From Strongylocentrotus purpuratus (taxonomy: Eukaryota; Echinodermata; Echinoidea; Camarodonta; Strongylocentrotidae): a stretch of DNA of 64,000 nt. How positions within the stretch are numbered: position 1 is the first letter of the stretch; each line of letters opens with the position of its first letter. The DNA is taken from NCBI RefSeq assembly GCF_000002235.5, contig NW_022145605.1:1539321-1603320 (forward strand). The letters run 5' to 3'. The notes below the pieces were generated by a model. The model made no database searches and was not told the origin of the DNA. It was given only the letters and a program-made list of their open reading frames with translations. The translations under genes were made by a program, and so were the position numbers. Below, piece after piece: positions 47,359 through 60,274 of this stretch.

Positions 47359-47732
47359 GGGCTTTACAGGGTTGAAAAAGAGAATGTAACTCTCTATGTT
47401 AAAGATAAACTTGAGTTCTGGTTTTAAAAAAAAAAAATCTCACAGAATCAAACGAAACTTACACTGAATGTTCAAGAGTACAAATGAATGTCATTTACCA
47501 AACAATTTTGGTAGAAAATGTATACTGGCTGAGTAATGAGCATAGAAAGATAAGGAAATCAAGGTTAGTAGCCCCAACACCATTTGTTTAGTCCCATGTA
47601 CATCTTTATGTGTACAGTGCTTGTTACTTTACCAAGACTGGGTAAAATTTATTATGATTTTGATGACTCCAGAACCTTGCATTACACACCAATACTTACA
47701 TGCTACATGATCAACTTTTTCTGATCCATTCC

Positions 47733-47790
47733 ACACCTTTTCTTTCACAATGCAATCGCATGACCAGAACTCAACTTTATCTTTAATCTC
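47733..47790 (-). mobile_element. Decayed end of TTAA-type MITE family 1
   Basis: CACAATGCAATCGCATGACCA followed by a diverged TTTATCTTTAA matches the inverse of 19095-19140. Confidence 0.45.
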
Positions 47791-48442
47791 TAAGTACATT
47801 TAGGTTGGTGTGATGCATGTACCAGTACCATACCATGAAGAGGTACATGTGCTGGTAGAGGGTAGTGATTGTTGGACCAACCCCTCCCTCCTTTCCTCCC
47901 TTAGTACTGGTAGTCCAGATTTGTTAATCTTCAATCATCTTGCCCTCCTCCCTGACTTGCATCCCACTCAGAGAAGTGGTTCTTATGGGGTCTCCCTATA
48001 GGTTTAATAGATGTAGTATTATTCCTGTGCTCCGATACTCCATGTAGTATCACACTTTGATGTATAAACAAAGCAACGTCTAAAATGGAGCAATATTTTC
48101 CTCCAGTAATCTGTAACAGTGCCCTCTCTTGTTGAGACCTGTACAGTTTCAAAGCCAGGAACCAAGGGGCAAGGGTTACATGTGTCGCACTTAAATACAG
48201 GTAGTGTGATATGAATAAATCTGTGATGGGGGGGGGGGGGGGGGGATCGACGGGAGAGATACATCAATATCCCCCCCCCCCCCCCTCAGTACAGTGCGTT
48301 TCTTGTTTTTTCAAGGACGGCACACTTTGGCCTCGTTCAAAATCCTCTCTTAGAGATTGAATGCACAGTTCATGTCTGGACAGTTTTAAGAGGAATAGCT
48401 GCATTCTTTGTTACATGTACATTACATGTATGTGTTTAAACT

Positions 48443-48605
48443 TTAAAGGTAAAGGCCAGTTTTGGAAACGCCCCCCCCCCCCTCTCAAAAAATGAAATGG
48501 AAGCTCTTATTACCAATCATGTGAAAGAATATGTTTTGACTAACACGTGACCATACAAATTTTGCCGAGAAACCGTCTACTAATTGATATATTTGGTATA
48601 TTATT
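48443..48605 (-). mobile_element. Partial copy of TTAA-type MITE family 1
   Basis: TTAAAGGTAAAGGCCAGT and the next ~150 bp match the inverse of 19469-19320, with a C run inserted. The other half is missing; the alignment stops just before the Helitron end at 48616. Confidence 0.65.
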
Positions 48606-49079
48606 ATTATATCTACTAGCAGGACCCGCGGAAATCCGCGGGATTCTAGAGAGGGGCAGGGGTGTAAATAGTATAGTGACTGTCTAAATTGAAACCACCA
48701 AGAACTTTATTTGCCATTCAGGCCATTAAAAAATATACATGTTAAGCGTCCCCGCCCGCTTCCTTTTTGGGGGCCGCCTCCTATTTTTTTTTTTTTGAAT
48801 TTTTTTTTTTTTGAAAGAAAAAAACATGAAATGCACTGCTAAAATGTATTTCTGATTTTAAAAAAGAAAAAAAAAATTGTCAGCCGCCATCTTGAAAAAT
48901 AGCCCGAATGTCAGGGAAAATGTACGGAGCGGCCATTTTGAAAGAAGAAGAAAAAAAAAAAGGGCCTCCTCCTTCCCATTTTTCGAAAAAACAGGATGCT
49001 ATAAGCATGTTTTTTTTTAATTTGGCCTAATATAAAATTTAAAAAAACGATCCAACTGTACCGGTAGTTATTCTTTAAG

Positions 49080-49450
49080 CCACTGGAACTGCGTAGAGCC
49101 CGTAGTGTGGCGTATCGACTACGCAGAAATTAGGCTGCGTATTAATGGGAAAATAGTCCCTGAGTAGGTTATGCATTGGCTGGCGTACAGGTTTGCTTAT
49201 GGTTGCTTACTGTGTGGAAAGCTTTTACTGCTTTGTTGATCTGGCGTAGGGTCACGTACTGTTGCGTAGGCATGTAGCGTAGTGTTGCGTAAAAAGGCGT
49301 ACTTTCTACGTCGAAAGTACGCGAAAAAATTAAACATGTTGAATTGTTTTCGTTCATCTTGCGTACCCCTTTCCGTCCCTCAGCATATAGTAACGTAGGC
49401 CAGCTTAGTTGGTACGCAACACTACGCAACTCTACGTATTGACCCCACGC
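49080..49450. repeat. TACGC/GCGTA inverted-repeat cluster inside the Helitron
   Basis: GCGTAGTGTTGCGTA (49268-49282) is exactly mirrored at 49422-49436, and GCGTACTTTC/GAAAGTACGC forms a short hairpin near 49300. It may be a foldback element nested in or captured by the Helitron. Confidence 0.5.
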
Positions 49451-49529
49451 CAATTAGTGACCCGCAAGTGTCACAAATAAAGTATTAAAAATATGCTCAT
49501 CTGACCCTAATTAAACGCCTTATCCCCCC

Positions 49530-49722
49530 CCCCCCCCGAGCTTTCGGGGATTTATGGCCCCTTGAAACCCGTGGACCCCACGCCTATATTATATATACAC
49601 TCAACTCGCTGCGATCTGATCTCTCCCCCCCCCCCAACTTTGAAGAACGTTACCCCTGAGCTTTTGGGGGTTTATGGCCCCTTGAAACCCGTGGACCCCA
49701 CGCCTATATACTCAACTCAGGA
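49530..49722. repeat. Two-copy direct repeat inside the Helitron
   Basis: Two copies of a segment with GGGG.TTTATGGCCCC, GAAACCCGTGGACCCC and ACGCCTATAT, about 120 bp apart, each ending in ACTCAACTC. Confidence 0.7.
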
Positions 49723-50282
49723 CCCGCGGAAATTCGCGGGATTCTAGAGGGGGGCGCAGGCAAAAAATTAAGTTTTTCATTTCGAGGGCTCCATTTCAAA
49801 TTTTTGGGAAATTTTCGGGGGCTCTTTTTTCTGGGGCTATTTTTTCATTAATTCATAAAAGGATAGGCCTACACTTTGTTGAGATTTGTTTAGTAAGCTA
49901 AGGTTTCAGGCTTCCTATTTCATAATTGCCTATTTAAAAACAACATTTTTCTAGTTCAATAACTAAGTTTTCATGCATTGATTTGATGCAAGAACTGTAA
50001 CATAATAGACCCTAGATTGTGATTATTTTTGACCATGAATTTCGATAATCATTTTTCAAAGTGAAATTTTCACAAGAAAATCAGACAGTCGTTTAAAAAC
50101 GTAGACATTAGTAATACTTTTACTAATTCTAAGCTCAGGTTTCGTAAATCTATTCACGAAACTATATTGAAATCGCGGCAATAATGATGCAAACCAACAG
50201 ATAACAATTTCAAAGTGTCAAATCTCTTCGACTCAAGCTCGATCAGCTCAGGTGAACTCACACACACTGCACAGCGTAACTC

Positions 50283-50354
50283 CATGAAGCTCGAACACCG
50301 GCGCCGCAGGCGTCGGACGCCTGCGGTGCCCGGTGCCGGTGTTGGAGCTTCATG
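50283..50354. repeat. GC-rich hairpin inside the Helitron
   Basis: CATGAAGCTC, ACACCGGC and CGCAGGCGTC on the left are mirrored on the right with a small insertion. Flanking CTCACACACACTGCAC occurs on both sides. Confidence 0.7.
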
Positions 50355-51051
50355 CAAGCTCATTTCAACTCACACACACTGCACTGTGTGTTGACCGAAG
50401 GCAGCTTGCGACCAAACTGTCAGTCCAATGGTTTTCTTGTGAAAACTTTCCTTTAGAAAATGATAATCAAAATTTAGTATATACTATGGCCGTATAATCA
50501 CAAAATAAGCTTTGATTTCATACCTCCATTCACGAAAACTATATACAAATCGCGGCAATCATGATGGAAATAGGTCTCTAAGTTTGGACGTGGACGGGAA
50601 GCTTCGTGTGTATCTCTGTGGCTTGTGCAGCTACTACATACAAAGGATATCCTATAGAAAGATGCTTTACTCGGGTAATCCCGACCCTGTGCATCGTGCA
50701 TTTAATACGCAACTTCATGTGAGTGGGTAGTCATCGGTCGTGTGTCTACGGATGTCATGTTGAATATCCATGAGGTATCTCTGTCGTCACGCATATCCTG
50801 CATTATGCATGTCGCGTCTGTTTTCGCCCTGGACGTCGACACGGAGGAGGACCTCGGGCGGAGTATAGCCAATTCCACAGAGTAGACTCTCCCGCGGACG
50901 ATGGCACCGGGCACGGGTACCCCGAGGGGAGGGTTCAGGAGGAGATAGCCGCACCAACTTCGGTCGGCGATCTCATTAAAAAACAATAGAATACAAAGGC
51001 CCGCGGAGACGTCGCGCCCCCCGCGGAGCCTTAGCGTATTATTATTATAGA

Positions 51052-53156
51052 TTTGATATTTGATTTGGCTATGTAAATGTATGTTTTTAACCATTATTCG
51101 TTACAAATTTTGTATCTTTGGGACAGGATGTATATCAATATTGGTTTGATTGTTTAGGCTGTACCTTGTACCATCTGCAAAGAAAAGGTTATTAAAAAAA
51201 GGTGGTTGTTGGCCTTGTTTGTGAAATGCTTGCCTTTCACCAAAATAAGGAGATGCATGAGTGTTTGTACTTGTTGAAGTTGTAGTAAAGCTCTTTCTGA
51301 CAACAGAAATTCCAAAAATTACATACCGATGCAACTTTCTCAAGTTTTTTCAGAGCTGAACAAATAATTATAATTTTTTTAAATAAATAATTCATGTACA
51401 TGTAGCACCTTTTCCTGAGATAGAACGCTTGTATACAAAAGAGTGATAATTTGACATGTATGAAGCACCTTTTCATGTGATAAATGTACATGTACAAAGC
51501 TCATGTAACAGAAAACATAAAAGGATAATAAAAGAGTGATAGATTTTCATCGCCAATAAACCCAACAACAATAACAAACAATTTATGAAACACCTTTTCA
51601 CGAGATACATGTACAATGGCTATATAACCAAAAAAAAGACAAGTCTTAAAATACTGATAACATTGCATTCACAAAATCTCTTGCCATGAGATACAAAGCA
51701 TGTATAACAGAAACACATATGAATGAAGAAGAGTGAAAGCAAATTACATTAAATACAAATAAAGAACCATAGTTAGAAATTGTGTGGCATGCACTTCAAA
51801 GATAAAATGTTATTGTGACAGGTCCAGGCTATGTCTTTTTGCAGACAGTGTTTTGAAGAAGAAAAAAGATCCAGAAAAAAAAATTGTTTGTAGTACTAGG
51901 TTTGAGGCATTACTATTTCAAGACAATGTTTTGAGAGAAAAAACTGTTTAAAATATATTTGTAGGTCCAGGTCCAGGCCACGACTATTTATTTGCAGACA
52001 GTGTTTCAAGGAAATTTACACCATACTATACACACTTAATTCAAAATGTTGCTATTTTTATAATCTCCATTTTGCATCTATTTATTTATTGGTAGATGTT
52101 GTTATAGTACCTGGATGGAACAATCAACCTCTTTCTAATAATTCCATTCATTATACATGGTCACTGGTCAGTGCAGCCTCGTATAAACTCTAGATATGCT
52201 GTCGCTACAGTATGTAATGACTATATCCTGAGTAATTCATATTCACTGACCCTGATGATAAACAAAGGAACATATCCCATAGGATAGTATGAAGGGAAAT
52301 CCAGACAAAGGCCCATATAGCGCAACATCTGTTCACCGTTATTTAATTGTGCCCTTTGAATTTTGGATCTCATTTGGTGGTTTATTCCTACCACTCGGGG
52401 GATAGTTTTATTCTTGTATGGTGTGATTAAGTGTTCACAAGGCGAAGTTTTCCCAAAAGATTCAAAATGTAGTCAATCAATACTATGAAACCATTTAAAA
52501 AGGGGAGTGTACGATGATTTTTATTCTCTAAATAGTTGGAAACGTGTGTTCCTACTCCTTATGTTTGTTGATTTATCCTAGCTTACTTTACCTATGATTC
52601 CATTGAAGTTTAACAGTAAATGTGAACTACATTTGAAATACAAAGTTCTGCATGTTTATTCAAAAACACATGGTCCATATTTGTATTCTGCTGGAGAAGT
52701 GTGCACAGATTCTCACAGTTTCGGCATTACAAAGGCCTGTGAAAATACATCATATTCAACTTTATTTTTGTACTGCAATTCAGATATAGATTCAAGGGCA
52801 TCAACAGACTATTTTCATTTAGGTGGGGGGGGGGGGGGGGGGGGAGCATGTGTGGTCATATTTGCCAACCAAAATATTCCCCTTTGAACACAGAGGCCTT
52901 CATTTTTTTCAGATTTGCAAAAAAGGAAAATAATTGTATAGCCAAACAATGAATTTTGTTAGTCTGAACAAGGTTTAATCACGATAGTGGTGATTGATAG
53001 TGTATTGTTGAAGGGTACCTGCATTTTCTTAACATACAATGATAAGAGATCATGTTACATAATATTGCGGTTTGCAGTCAGTTTCTTTGTTTAGAACATT
53101 TTCCTTCTTCCTCTAGCTACCCCCTTCTTTCTCTATACATGTAGGTACATGTATGT
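51052..53156. other. AT-rich DNA, no gene seen
   Basis: No convincing exon. A long G run is at 52824-52842. Confidence 0.4.
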
Positions 53157-53435
53157 CTTCATCAGCTCGAGATTGCCAAATAGCCTGCTATTTCTGATTT
53201 GGGAAATAATCCAGAAGTTACAAATCGCGTCTATATATCAGCTCGACCTCAGAACTTGAAACTCAAGCTTGAGAAATTAGTTCAAGATATTTGCTCAGCA
53301 TATCTTGGGATGATTATCTCGACCAAATATCTCGCTAATTGCAACTTCGGGCTGATGAAGGCGCAAATTAACTGGATAATTTGCGATCGGGATAGTTAAC
53401 ATAGCGGGATATTTGGCAATCTCAAGCTGGTGAAG
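53157..53435. mobile_element. 279-bp foldback MITE
   Basis: The terminal inverted repeats of about 38 bp pair CTTCATCAGCTCGAGATTGC with the inverse of GCAATCTCAAGCTGGTGAAG, continuing through CAAATA and GCTAT. The inside has further GCTGATGAAGG and GAGATA motifs. No clear target duplication. Confidence 0.65.
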
Positions 53436-54226
53436 GCAGGCCTTGTCTGTCTCTGTCTCTGTCTCTCATTCTTTTCTTGCTTGCATACATGTACATTCAT
53501 AAATAATTTTAGATTTAAATTTTTTAAGTTCATTTTCAAATTATTATTATCAAACCAAGATAATTTTATCTTGGTGATGTGAATCTGAACACTATTCCCA
53601 AAGTTGAAACTGTATTTCAGTGCTCCAAAATAAACATAGGTGTATGAGTTCAATGCAAATGCATAACAAATGCAATTAAGATATACATTTTCTTCTTCAC
53701 AGATACAATATGTTATATTATGATCAAACTTTCAACATATTTATATGTGTAGCTACGTTATATTTTTTTCCTGTTTCTTATTCTGCTGTCTGAACTACAG
53801 TGTATGCCTACTTTTATCGAAGACTTAAATTGTTATGTGAATACATGTACTCATCCATTGCTTGCGCCCTTACTAGCATTACTTGTGTACATGGGTATCG
53901 GTTGTTTGACCAGCTTTCATTTTTACATTTTCATAATCAATAGTACATGAAATATTCAAGTACAATGACTCTCAAGTCTCAAGGAAGCTGAACCCGTATA
54001 TTTATTCTCTTACCCAAATGCATGTATTTACCTTCCCAACATATTCTCTAGTTTATTTGAATTGGGAGATGCGATGGAAACCAAAGTATGATTAATGTGA
54101 TTCACATACCTTTCCAGTCAGTATGCAATAACCATATGTTAAATTTTGAAGTCTCAAAGTCAAAAATATAAACAACCATATGTGTTGTAGTAGAGAATAT
54201 ATTTTTCACTCGTACATGTTGTCTGT
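53436..54226. other. AT-rich DNA, no gene seen
   Basis: Single-copy-looking; nothing recognised. Confidence 0.35.
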
Positions 54227-54290
54227 ATGAGCCAGAAGAGCATCAACTCATATTTTATAACGCAGAGTTAACTCTTTCCTTGCTCTGAAT
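54227..54290. repeat. Dispersed small hairpin, copy 1
   Basis: GAGCCAGAAGAGCATCAACTC on one side mirrors GAGTTAACTCTTTCCTTGCTC on the other. Member of a family spread over 54-60 kb whose consensus is GAGCCAGAAGGGTGTTAAC. Confidence 0.5.
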
Positions 54291-55939
54291 GAACATTGTA
54301 GTTTATTGATTGGCTATGGTGTACCATGGAATACCACTTCCATGTACATGTATAGCATGCCTCTGCAGCACATCTTTGTAACTGATAGCGTTTTTAAAAA
54401 ATTCTGGAAAGATATGGTGATAAAGAAAGCAATCTACAATGTACATGTAAATGAAGAGGATGCTTGAGACAAGAAGAAGTGGAGGGAGGGAATGTTATCA
54501 TGGCACGAAAGTCAGTGAACTTGTCGTCGTAAGAGAGAAAATGATGATGATAAAAAAGGCATAGTATGCCTCACCATGCTATAATTATTAACAAGCTTAC
54601 CATACAGGTTTATGTTTTCATCAAAAAGTATTTCAGGCATGCCAGTCATGCAACTTCATACTTCTAACCAATTCATATCAATAATTAAAATGATTGGCTA
54701 TAACCACCGTTGACTGAGTAATATTTGTTATTCATCTACAGGATCAATGTTGCCCATAGCAGCCATTCATCCATGTTATTCTAATCTAATCCATGTATGT
54801 TTCATAATCAGAATTTGCATCAATCATGTGCCTTGCAGCGATGCATACATGTATATGGATAGGTACAATGACCATGACCATGCACCATCTCAGTAATTGG
54901 TTGCAATGAAATGTCTAATGATAAAAAGAAGGTGGAGTTCTGGTGGAGGTGAAAATAATTTTGGGCTTTCCTGTTTTGTTTTAATTCTTATGTTAGAAAA
55001 TATCATAGGTCTTGTAGCAATGTGATGTGATAGTAAGTAAATAGTTGTAAATATAACCAGAAATTGTGGTTTAACTTTTAGCCACATAATTTTTAGTCTT
55101 ATCTTTACAATTTATATGCTCATATCTGTATGCATTGCTATTCCTTTCTTCACTGCATGCATTTCTCTTTTTTGGAGGGGGGGGGGGGGGAGGGTCTCGT
55201 TTGTATGTCCCCAAAACCTCATACCATCTCCCTGCTGAAACATAAGAGAACTATGTACTATATTATCAACCTTTCCCAATGAATTTTACAAATGTACATA
55301 GTTTCTTTCACAAGGCAATCACATTGCCTGATTGCCAGCATTTAGTTTTGCCCTTTAAAACTCAATATCATGTTCAAGTCTACAATGTGGCTTTGGAAAA
55401 TTAATTGCTTCAACATAAATTGTCCAGCATTTACGAAGCTCTGTGCGAAAAGTGATCTGCATCTCTTGGTGTGTTTTAAGATCTGTGTGTATTTGTAGTA
55501 TTAGCAAACTGAGCTTTACATCAAGTATTTTATTGAGGTGATGTCCTGTGATGTCCCCTCTGTCATGTAAATAATTATAAAAAATTCTTCCTTTCAGTTC
55601 AAAATGTGGATATTCCTGAGAATTTTCAAGGCTAATAATCAAGGTGTTTACAAAAATGAATTGTGTTTTTCATAATAATGATAACAATAATACTTCGTTC
55701 TTTTATAGCACATTTCATGTTTGTTGACATTTCAATGCACTTTACAGATGTACATGATCCTTTTACTTGCTTTATTGGCAAATACTTCGGATTGATGTTG
55801 AACCAGAAAATGAATCCTCACAAAAAAAAAAATTGCCGTCTGCTGTTTACATATAGCTTTCATACCGTAAGGCTCTCGGCTGTTAGTCCAATCCAATGTG
55901 TACCTTTGATTTGATGCAAAGATCAAGCAATGCTCATTA

Positions 55940-56032
55940 CATCTGTTTGGAGCCAAAAGGGTATTACATGTACCTGTAACTTGTGTACTTTAACACAGAG
56001 TTAACGCCCTTCCGACTCTGAACAGATGATAA
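55940..56032. repeat. Dispersed small hairpin, copy 2
   Basis: CATCTGTTTGGAGCCAAAAG at the left is mirrored by CTTCCGACTCTGAACAGATG at the right, with GGGTATTA and TTAACGCCC inside. This is one of the clearest copies. Confidence 0.55.
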
Positions 56033-57194
56033 CATATGGATGATATTCATAGCATCTTAAATATTTGAATAACTGCAATCACTATACATAATTCCAAGCC
56101 AGGGAATGTGTCATTCTAATTCATTCAAGATTCGGGATGAATTTTATTTTGCACTCAATGAAGGATGAAATAAAGCCATGAAAAGTCTAGAAATATTTCC
56201 CATGATGCATCACCTCAGATTTGAAATGGAATGAAGTTTGAAGTTTGATTTTAGTTCTGATTGATTACTGAATTATATGATCGTAATGAAGAGATTTTAG
56301 GACTTGCCATCCTTAAAGGTATTAGAACTCATCACTAAGTTGACGGGATATTTCATTTTTTTTTTTTTCTCCTTCCTTTTTTTTCTTCTTCAAATTTGAA
56401 TTACGGATAGCTCTGGAGAAAAAGGGATTTCTTAGAGCTCTCTGTGCTATATAAGTGATAAGTAAGCTTAAGAAGGCCATATATGTATTTGCATTTATTA
56501 CAATTGATGCTTCAGGAATATCAGAGGAACAGAGCTTTTAGATTAAGGTTTCCCATCATGATATGGAAGGTAGCTGAGGAGGTCTTAGGTAGTAGCATGT
56601 TCGTGATTCAAAATGGAAAATACTTTCTGTGTTCTGTTTTGCACAGTTATAACGTAAGCTACTTTGTATATTAATGTTTGGATTGTGTAAAGCAAAGTTA
56701 ATAATATAAAAAAAAATTAAAACAATATGAGAGCACTAACATGTGGAAACATGTGTGTAAAGAGAGAGATATACAAACTACATGTACATGTACACAGTTT
56801 GCCTGGCATGAGAGTATTCACACCTGTTGGTCACAGTTGTTCAATTTTCTTTTTGTATTAAAGTATTGAAATAATGAGAAATCATTGTCTGTCAGTATTT
56901 ACAATGCAGACGATATACAGAATGAATATTGTATTGTCTACATGTACTCATATGTAGACAAAGGAACTGTATAGATGAGGCTCCAAATTATGTGTTGAAT
57001 CTTACAAGGTTTGTGCTTACCCAGAAAACAAAGAAAAATAGAAATCATTGTTATTATTTAGCCAATGACCATGTTTATCCTAGCACATATCATTTTCAAT
57101 GCAAGAACATGTCAAGGTTCCTCATGCAAATAGAAGAAAGGTGATGCAGATAGGTGCAGATGAAAATAAAGTGACGACCTCCACTCTCATTGTA

Positions 57195-57265
57195 TTGTCT
57201 GTATGGAGCCAGATGGGCGTAAAACTCATGATCATTAAAGCCCTTCTTGCTCTGGGTCTGGTCTT
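57195..57265. repeat. Dispersed small hairpin, copy 3
   Basis: GGAGCCAGATGGGCGTAAAAC mirrors TTAAAGCCCTTCTTGCTC across a short loop. Confidence 0.45.
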
Positions 57266-57304
57266 CTTTGATACATTCCTCAGGCCTCACTTGACAAGGT
57301 TATA

Positions 57305-57392
57305 TCATCTGTTCAGTGCCAGAAGGGTGTTAACCTCTTTGTTCAAGTTTATGAGTTAAAGCTTTTCTGGCTCCAAACAGATGATATGCACT
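57305..57392. repeat. Dispersed small hairpin, copy 4
   Basis: ATCATCTGTTCAGTGCCAGA at the left mirrors TCTGGCTCCAAACAGATGAT at the right, with AGGGTGTTAAC and GAGTTAAAGCT inside. Best preserved copy of the family. Confidence 0.6.
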
Positions 57393-57959
57393 ACCTCTAA
57401 TAGAGAATTAAGAATATACCGGTAAGGTTGCATTTAACACAACGACCACACATCATTTCTTCCCAATTACTCAGCAATGATAGGAGAACATACTGGAGAA
57501 TAAAATATTATTAAAATGAAACTTTGAATTGTTTTCGCTTTCTGTCTCTAGATTATCAAAGCAGTCATTTGACTGAAGGAGTACAGAGTAGCATAATTAA
57601 AGGAAAATATAAACTAATTTGGACAGCACAAATGATGTTATCAATTATTGTTCAGCCTTACTTGTCTTTTGCTTTGTTTACAATGTAACAAACACCCTAC
57701 CATGCATGTATTACAAGATGCATCTTATCATGTACATGTAAAACTTGCTTATATTGCACCTAAGATATCGGGATTGACATATACACTTTTTTCCTGCTGA
57801 CAATCGAGAATGATCTGTGGCTTGTATACATTGTTATAATCATGTAGTAACTGCCAACAACACACACCCACACAAAGACAGCCATTTTTTTTTTTATTGA
57901 AGAGCACCCTGGAACTTTAATCTCGAGTAGAAAAATACTCTGTAAGACAATCTTCTCCA

Positions 57960-58080
57960 ATCCTTCAATGTTTTAGGATCCTCTAGTTGCTTTGTAAGAC
58001 AATCATCTCCAATCCCTGAATGTTGTAGGATCCTCTAGTTGCTCTGTAAGACAATCATCTCCAATCCTTGAATCCTAGTT
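57960..58080. repeat. Short direct repeat around TGTAAGACAATC
   Basis: TGTAAGACAATC.TCTCCAATC followed by CTGAATGTT.TAGGATCC and TCTAGTTGCT recurs about every 60 bp, two and a half copies from 57940. Confidence 0.6.
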
Positions 58081-58364
58081 CTTGGCTGAGGAGTCAGTCA
58101 AGAAGTCAAGGAGATGAGTAATATCTAAAGAGGGCTGCCGATTTAATCCATTATTCAAAGAATCTTCAATGGGATGTGGTTCCTTCAGTACAGAGAGTAT
58201 GATGAGTCTACATCCATGCTTACAGACATTGTGTCAAGGTTTCACTCAAAATATTTTGTTCTTAAAACATGATAATTGATAGTTTTCTACTTACAGCTAG
58301 GCATAATTTGTATTGTTCAACACAAAACAAACACCATTTTCTCTAATCAGGCAACATTTTCTTC

Positions 58365-58450
58365 TGAGAGCCAAATGGCTGTAACCCATATAATTCAAAA
58401 CAGAGTTGATATCTTTCTGTTTCTTAACATGCAGTATTGGCACTGTGAGT
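58365..58450. repeat. Dispersed small hairpin, copy 5 (weak)
   Basis: GAGAGCCAAATGGCTGTAAC with a diverged second arm (GAGTTGATATCTTTCTG). Recognised only by comparison with the better copies. Confidence 0.3.
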
Positions 58451-58460
58451 CTGAAGAACA

Positions 58461-58512
58461 TTAAAGGGGCAGTCCACCCTGAAATTAAGTTGGTATTATT
58501 AGTAGCAGAAAA
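58461..58512 (+). mobile_element. Fragment of TTAA-type MITE/SINE family 3
   Basis: Same sequence as 20034-20080 (TTAAAGGGGCAGTCCACCCT, then GAAATTAAGTTGGT). Confidence 0.5.
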
Positions 58513-59577
58513 ATGAGAGAACCTGTTGAGTCCCTTTTTGGCATTAATGTCCTTTGGCAAAGCATTAATCTACATTTGTTACTCTCCACCCAGGTGTTAA
58601 TTGGGTACCTTGGAGGATGTGAACATTAATATGGTTGGATTGGCACGTGTGAGCTTGTAAGATGGCGCCTGGCTGGAATACTCCCAAGGGAAAGGGATGT
58701 ATACACAATAATGTGCAGATTATGTGCAGATAATGTGCAGATTAGCAATTGAATCTAAGGTAACTATAATTACAATGTATAGCACTTAAAAGCTGAGTTA
58801 TTGTCTTGCTAGCTTAGCTCTCAACAAGCGTTACAATTAATCATATTCCTCTGGCAACGAACCAATCAATACAAATATCTTGCTTTTCTTTTCAAAGGGA
58901 TCATATTGCCATTATTTCAATCCTTGACAAAGCCATGCTAAGATATTTCATCCACAGATGACTATTGAGTGCCAGTCTCTCGGTATCTCAGTCTCCCTGG
59001 AGTGCTGCATCCCATTCTATGGTAATAGCATCCGAGCATCCCATGCCTACAGGAGGGAACAAATTGCGTCATCAGTATTGTCACGCTTACAGATCATGAG
59101 CAGAGTTTTTTCCAATTCCCTAACGGCAAATTTGTTCTTACCGAACATTGCAGGTTTATAAAGTACCGGTAGGTTTTTAAGTTCTATCAAGCCGCTGCCA
59201 TAAGCTGAGTATGCAATGGTTTGTGAGAGCGTGATAATTGCATGCTTCCTGTGTTTCCCTGAATCATGATCGGGCATACATCTTTGGAGAGCTCATCTAT
59301 TCATGAAGATTACATTGACCAGCTACTTGTTTATGAATATTGAAAGAGAGAAAGAGAGGAAAGAGATAGGAGCTGAGTTAGTGGTAGAGAGAAGGGCAGG
59401 TGGAAAGGGAGAGGGAGGGTGGGAAGATGTAAAATAGAGAGGGAAGGAGATAGAAGAAGGGGAGTAGTAGTATGAGGATTTTAGAATTTGGTGAAGTCAT
59501 ATTTGGTAAAGTCATATTATATACAGTAGATACTACTGATTGCTTTAAAGCTACAGTTAGAGGATCAATGTATATAA

Positions 59578-59971
59578 TGGTGCGTTTAAGCTCAATTTTG
59601 AAGGCAGAATGAGCGATTTGAAACGCACATCGTAAACGCTCATCGTAATCGCAGTTCCACGGTGTACTGTTTTTGCTCACTTCTCTGGCTCCTCCAGGCA
59701 ATTCTCGCTGGGTGGCCTTAATTGGCCTTGCAGCTGGATTCGCAAACCTGCACTGTGCATGCTACGTAGACCCACTAGAGGCCAGTGCGTTGACCCCATT
59801 TAAACGTGTTTACAAATTGTAAACGCACCTTTTTGTGATTTTACGATCGGTGATCGTGATCGCTGTTTTTCAGTGATTCTACAAAAGTGAGAAAGGACGC
59901 AACCGTGCTTTGAACTAAACGCGTAAAAGATGCCTGATTCTGGCCAGAAAAAGTTGAGCATAAACATACCC
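59578..59971. mobile_element. PIF/Harbinger-like MITE
   Basis: The left end TGGTGCGTTTAAGCTCAA and the right end, read inverted, GGGTATGTTTATGCTCAA enclose 394 bp. TAA flanks both sides (59575-59577 and 59972-59974), the three-base target expected of PIF/Harbinger. The interior has several TAAACGC/GCGTTTA motifs and no transposase frame. Confidence 0.6.
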
Positions 59972-60029
59972 TAACAGTCATAACTTTATGACCATGCATG
60001 TGGATACATTATATTGCAGATATAACAAT

Positions 60030-60095
60030 ACCACTCATATGTTGTGAACCAGAATGGTATTAACTTATATCACCATTCAGCAGACATTGTTCTCG
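60030..60095. repeat. Dispersed small hairpin, copy 6 (weak)
   Basis: GTGAACCAGAATGGTATTAAC resembles the left arm of copies 2 and 4. The right arm is diverged. Confidence 0.3.
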
Positions 60096-60274
60096 ATTGA
60101 AAAAGATAGGTATATTGTGTGTGTACCTTGTGGTAATAAAAAGATGCGTAACCTTTGAGTTTCCAACATGAATGTATTCTAGAGGCCTTCATACAAATTT
60201 AATGAGGCTCGCATTACGTCTGCTCATAGCTTTATCTTTGTACAAGACTACAAGTCATAACAATTCTCTCATCA

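Larger units (their letters stand above)
48616..51051 (-). mobile_element. Non-autonomous Helitron with two 3' hairpins
   Basis: Read on the minus strand, the element begins TCTATAATAATAATACGC after an A (51051) and ends CTAG before a T (48616). Five bases before CTAG is the hairpin CCCGCGGATTTCCGCGGG. The 5' TC, the 3' hairpin plus CTAG, and insertion between A and T without duplication are the defining Helitron signs. A second copy of the hairpin and its neighbours lies inside at 49719-49750 but lacks CTAG. No Rep/helicase frame is seen. The 5' part is GC-rich, unlike its surroundings. Confidence 0.7.

Noticed and set aside
50702-51094. 130-codon minus-strand frame
   Set aside because: It covers the GC-rich 5' part of the Helitron, runs out through the element's terminus, and matches no helicase or Rep motif.
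58955-59015. Exon-like segment with CACAG and GTAATA borders
   Set aside because: The phase does not join to the MVELE first exon without a stop, and the product is not recognisable.
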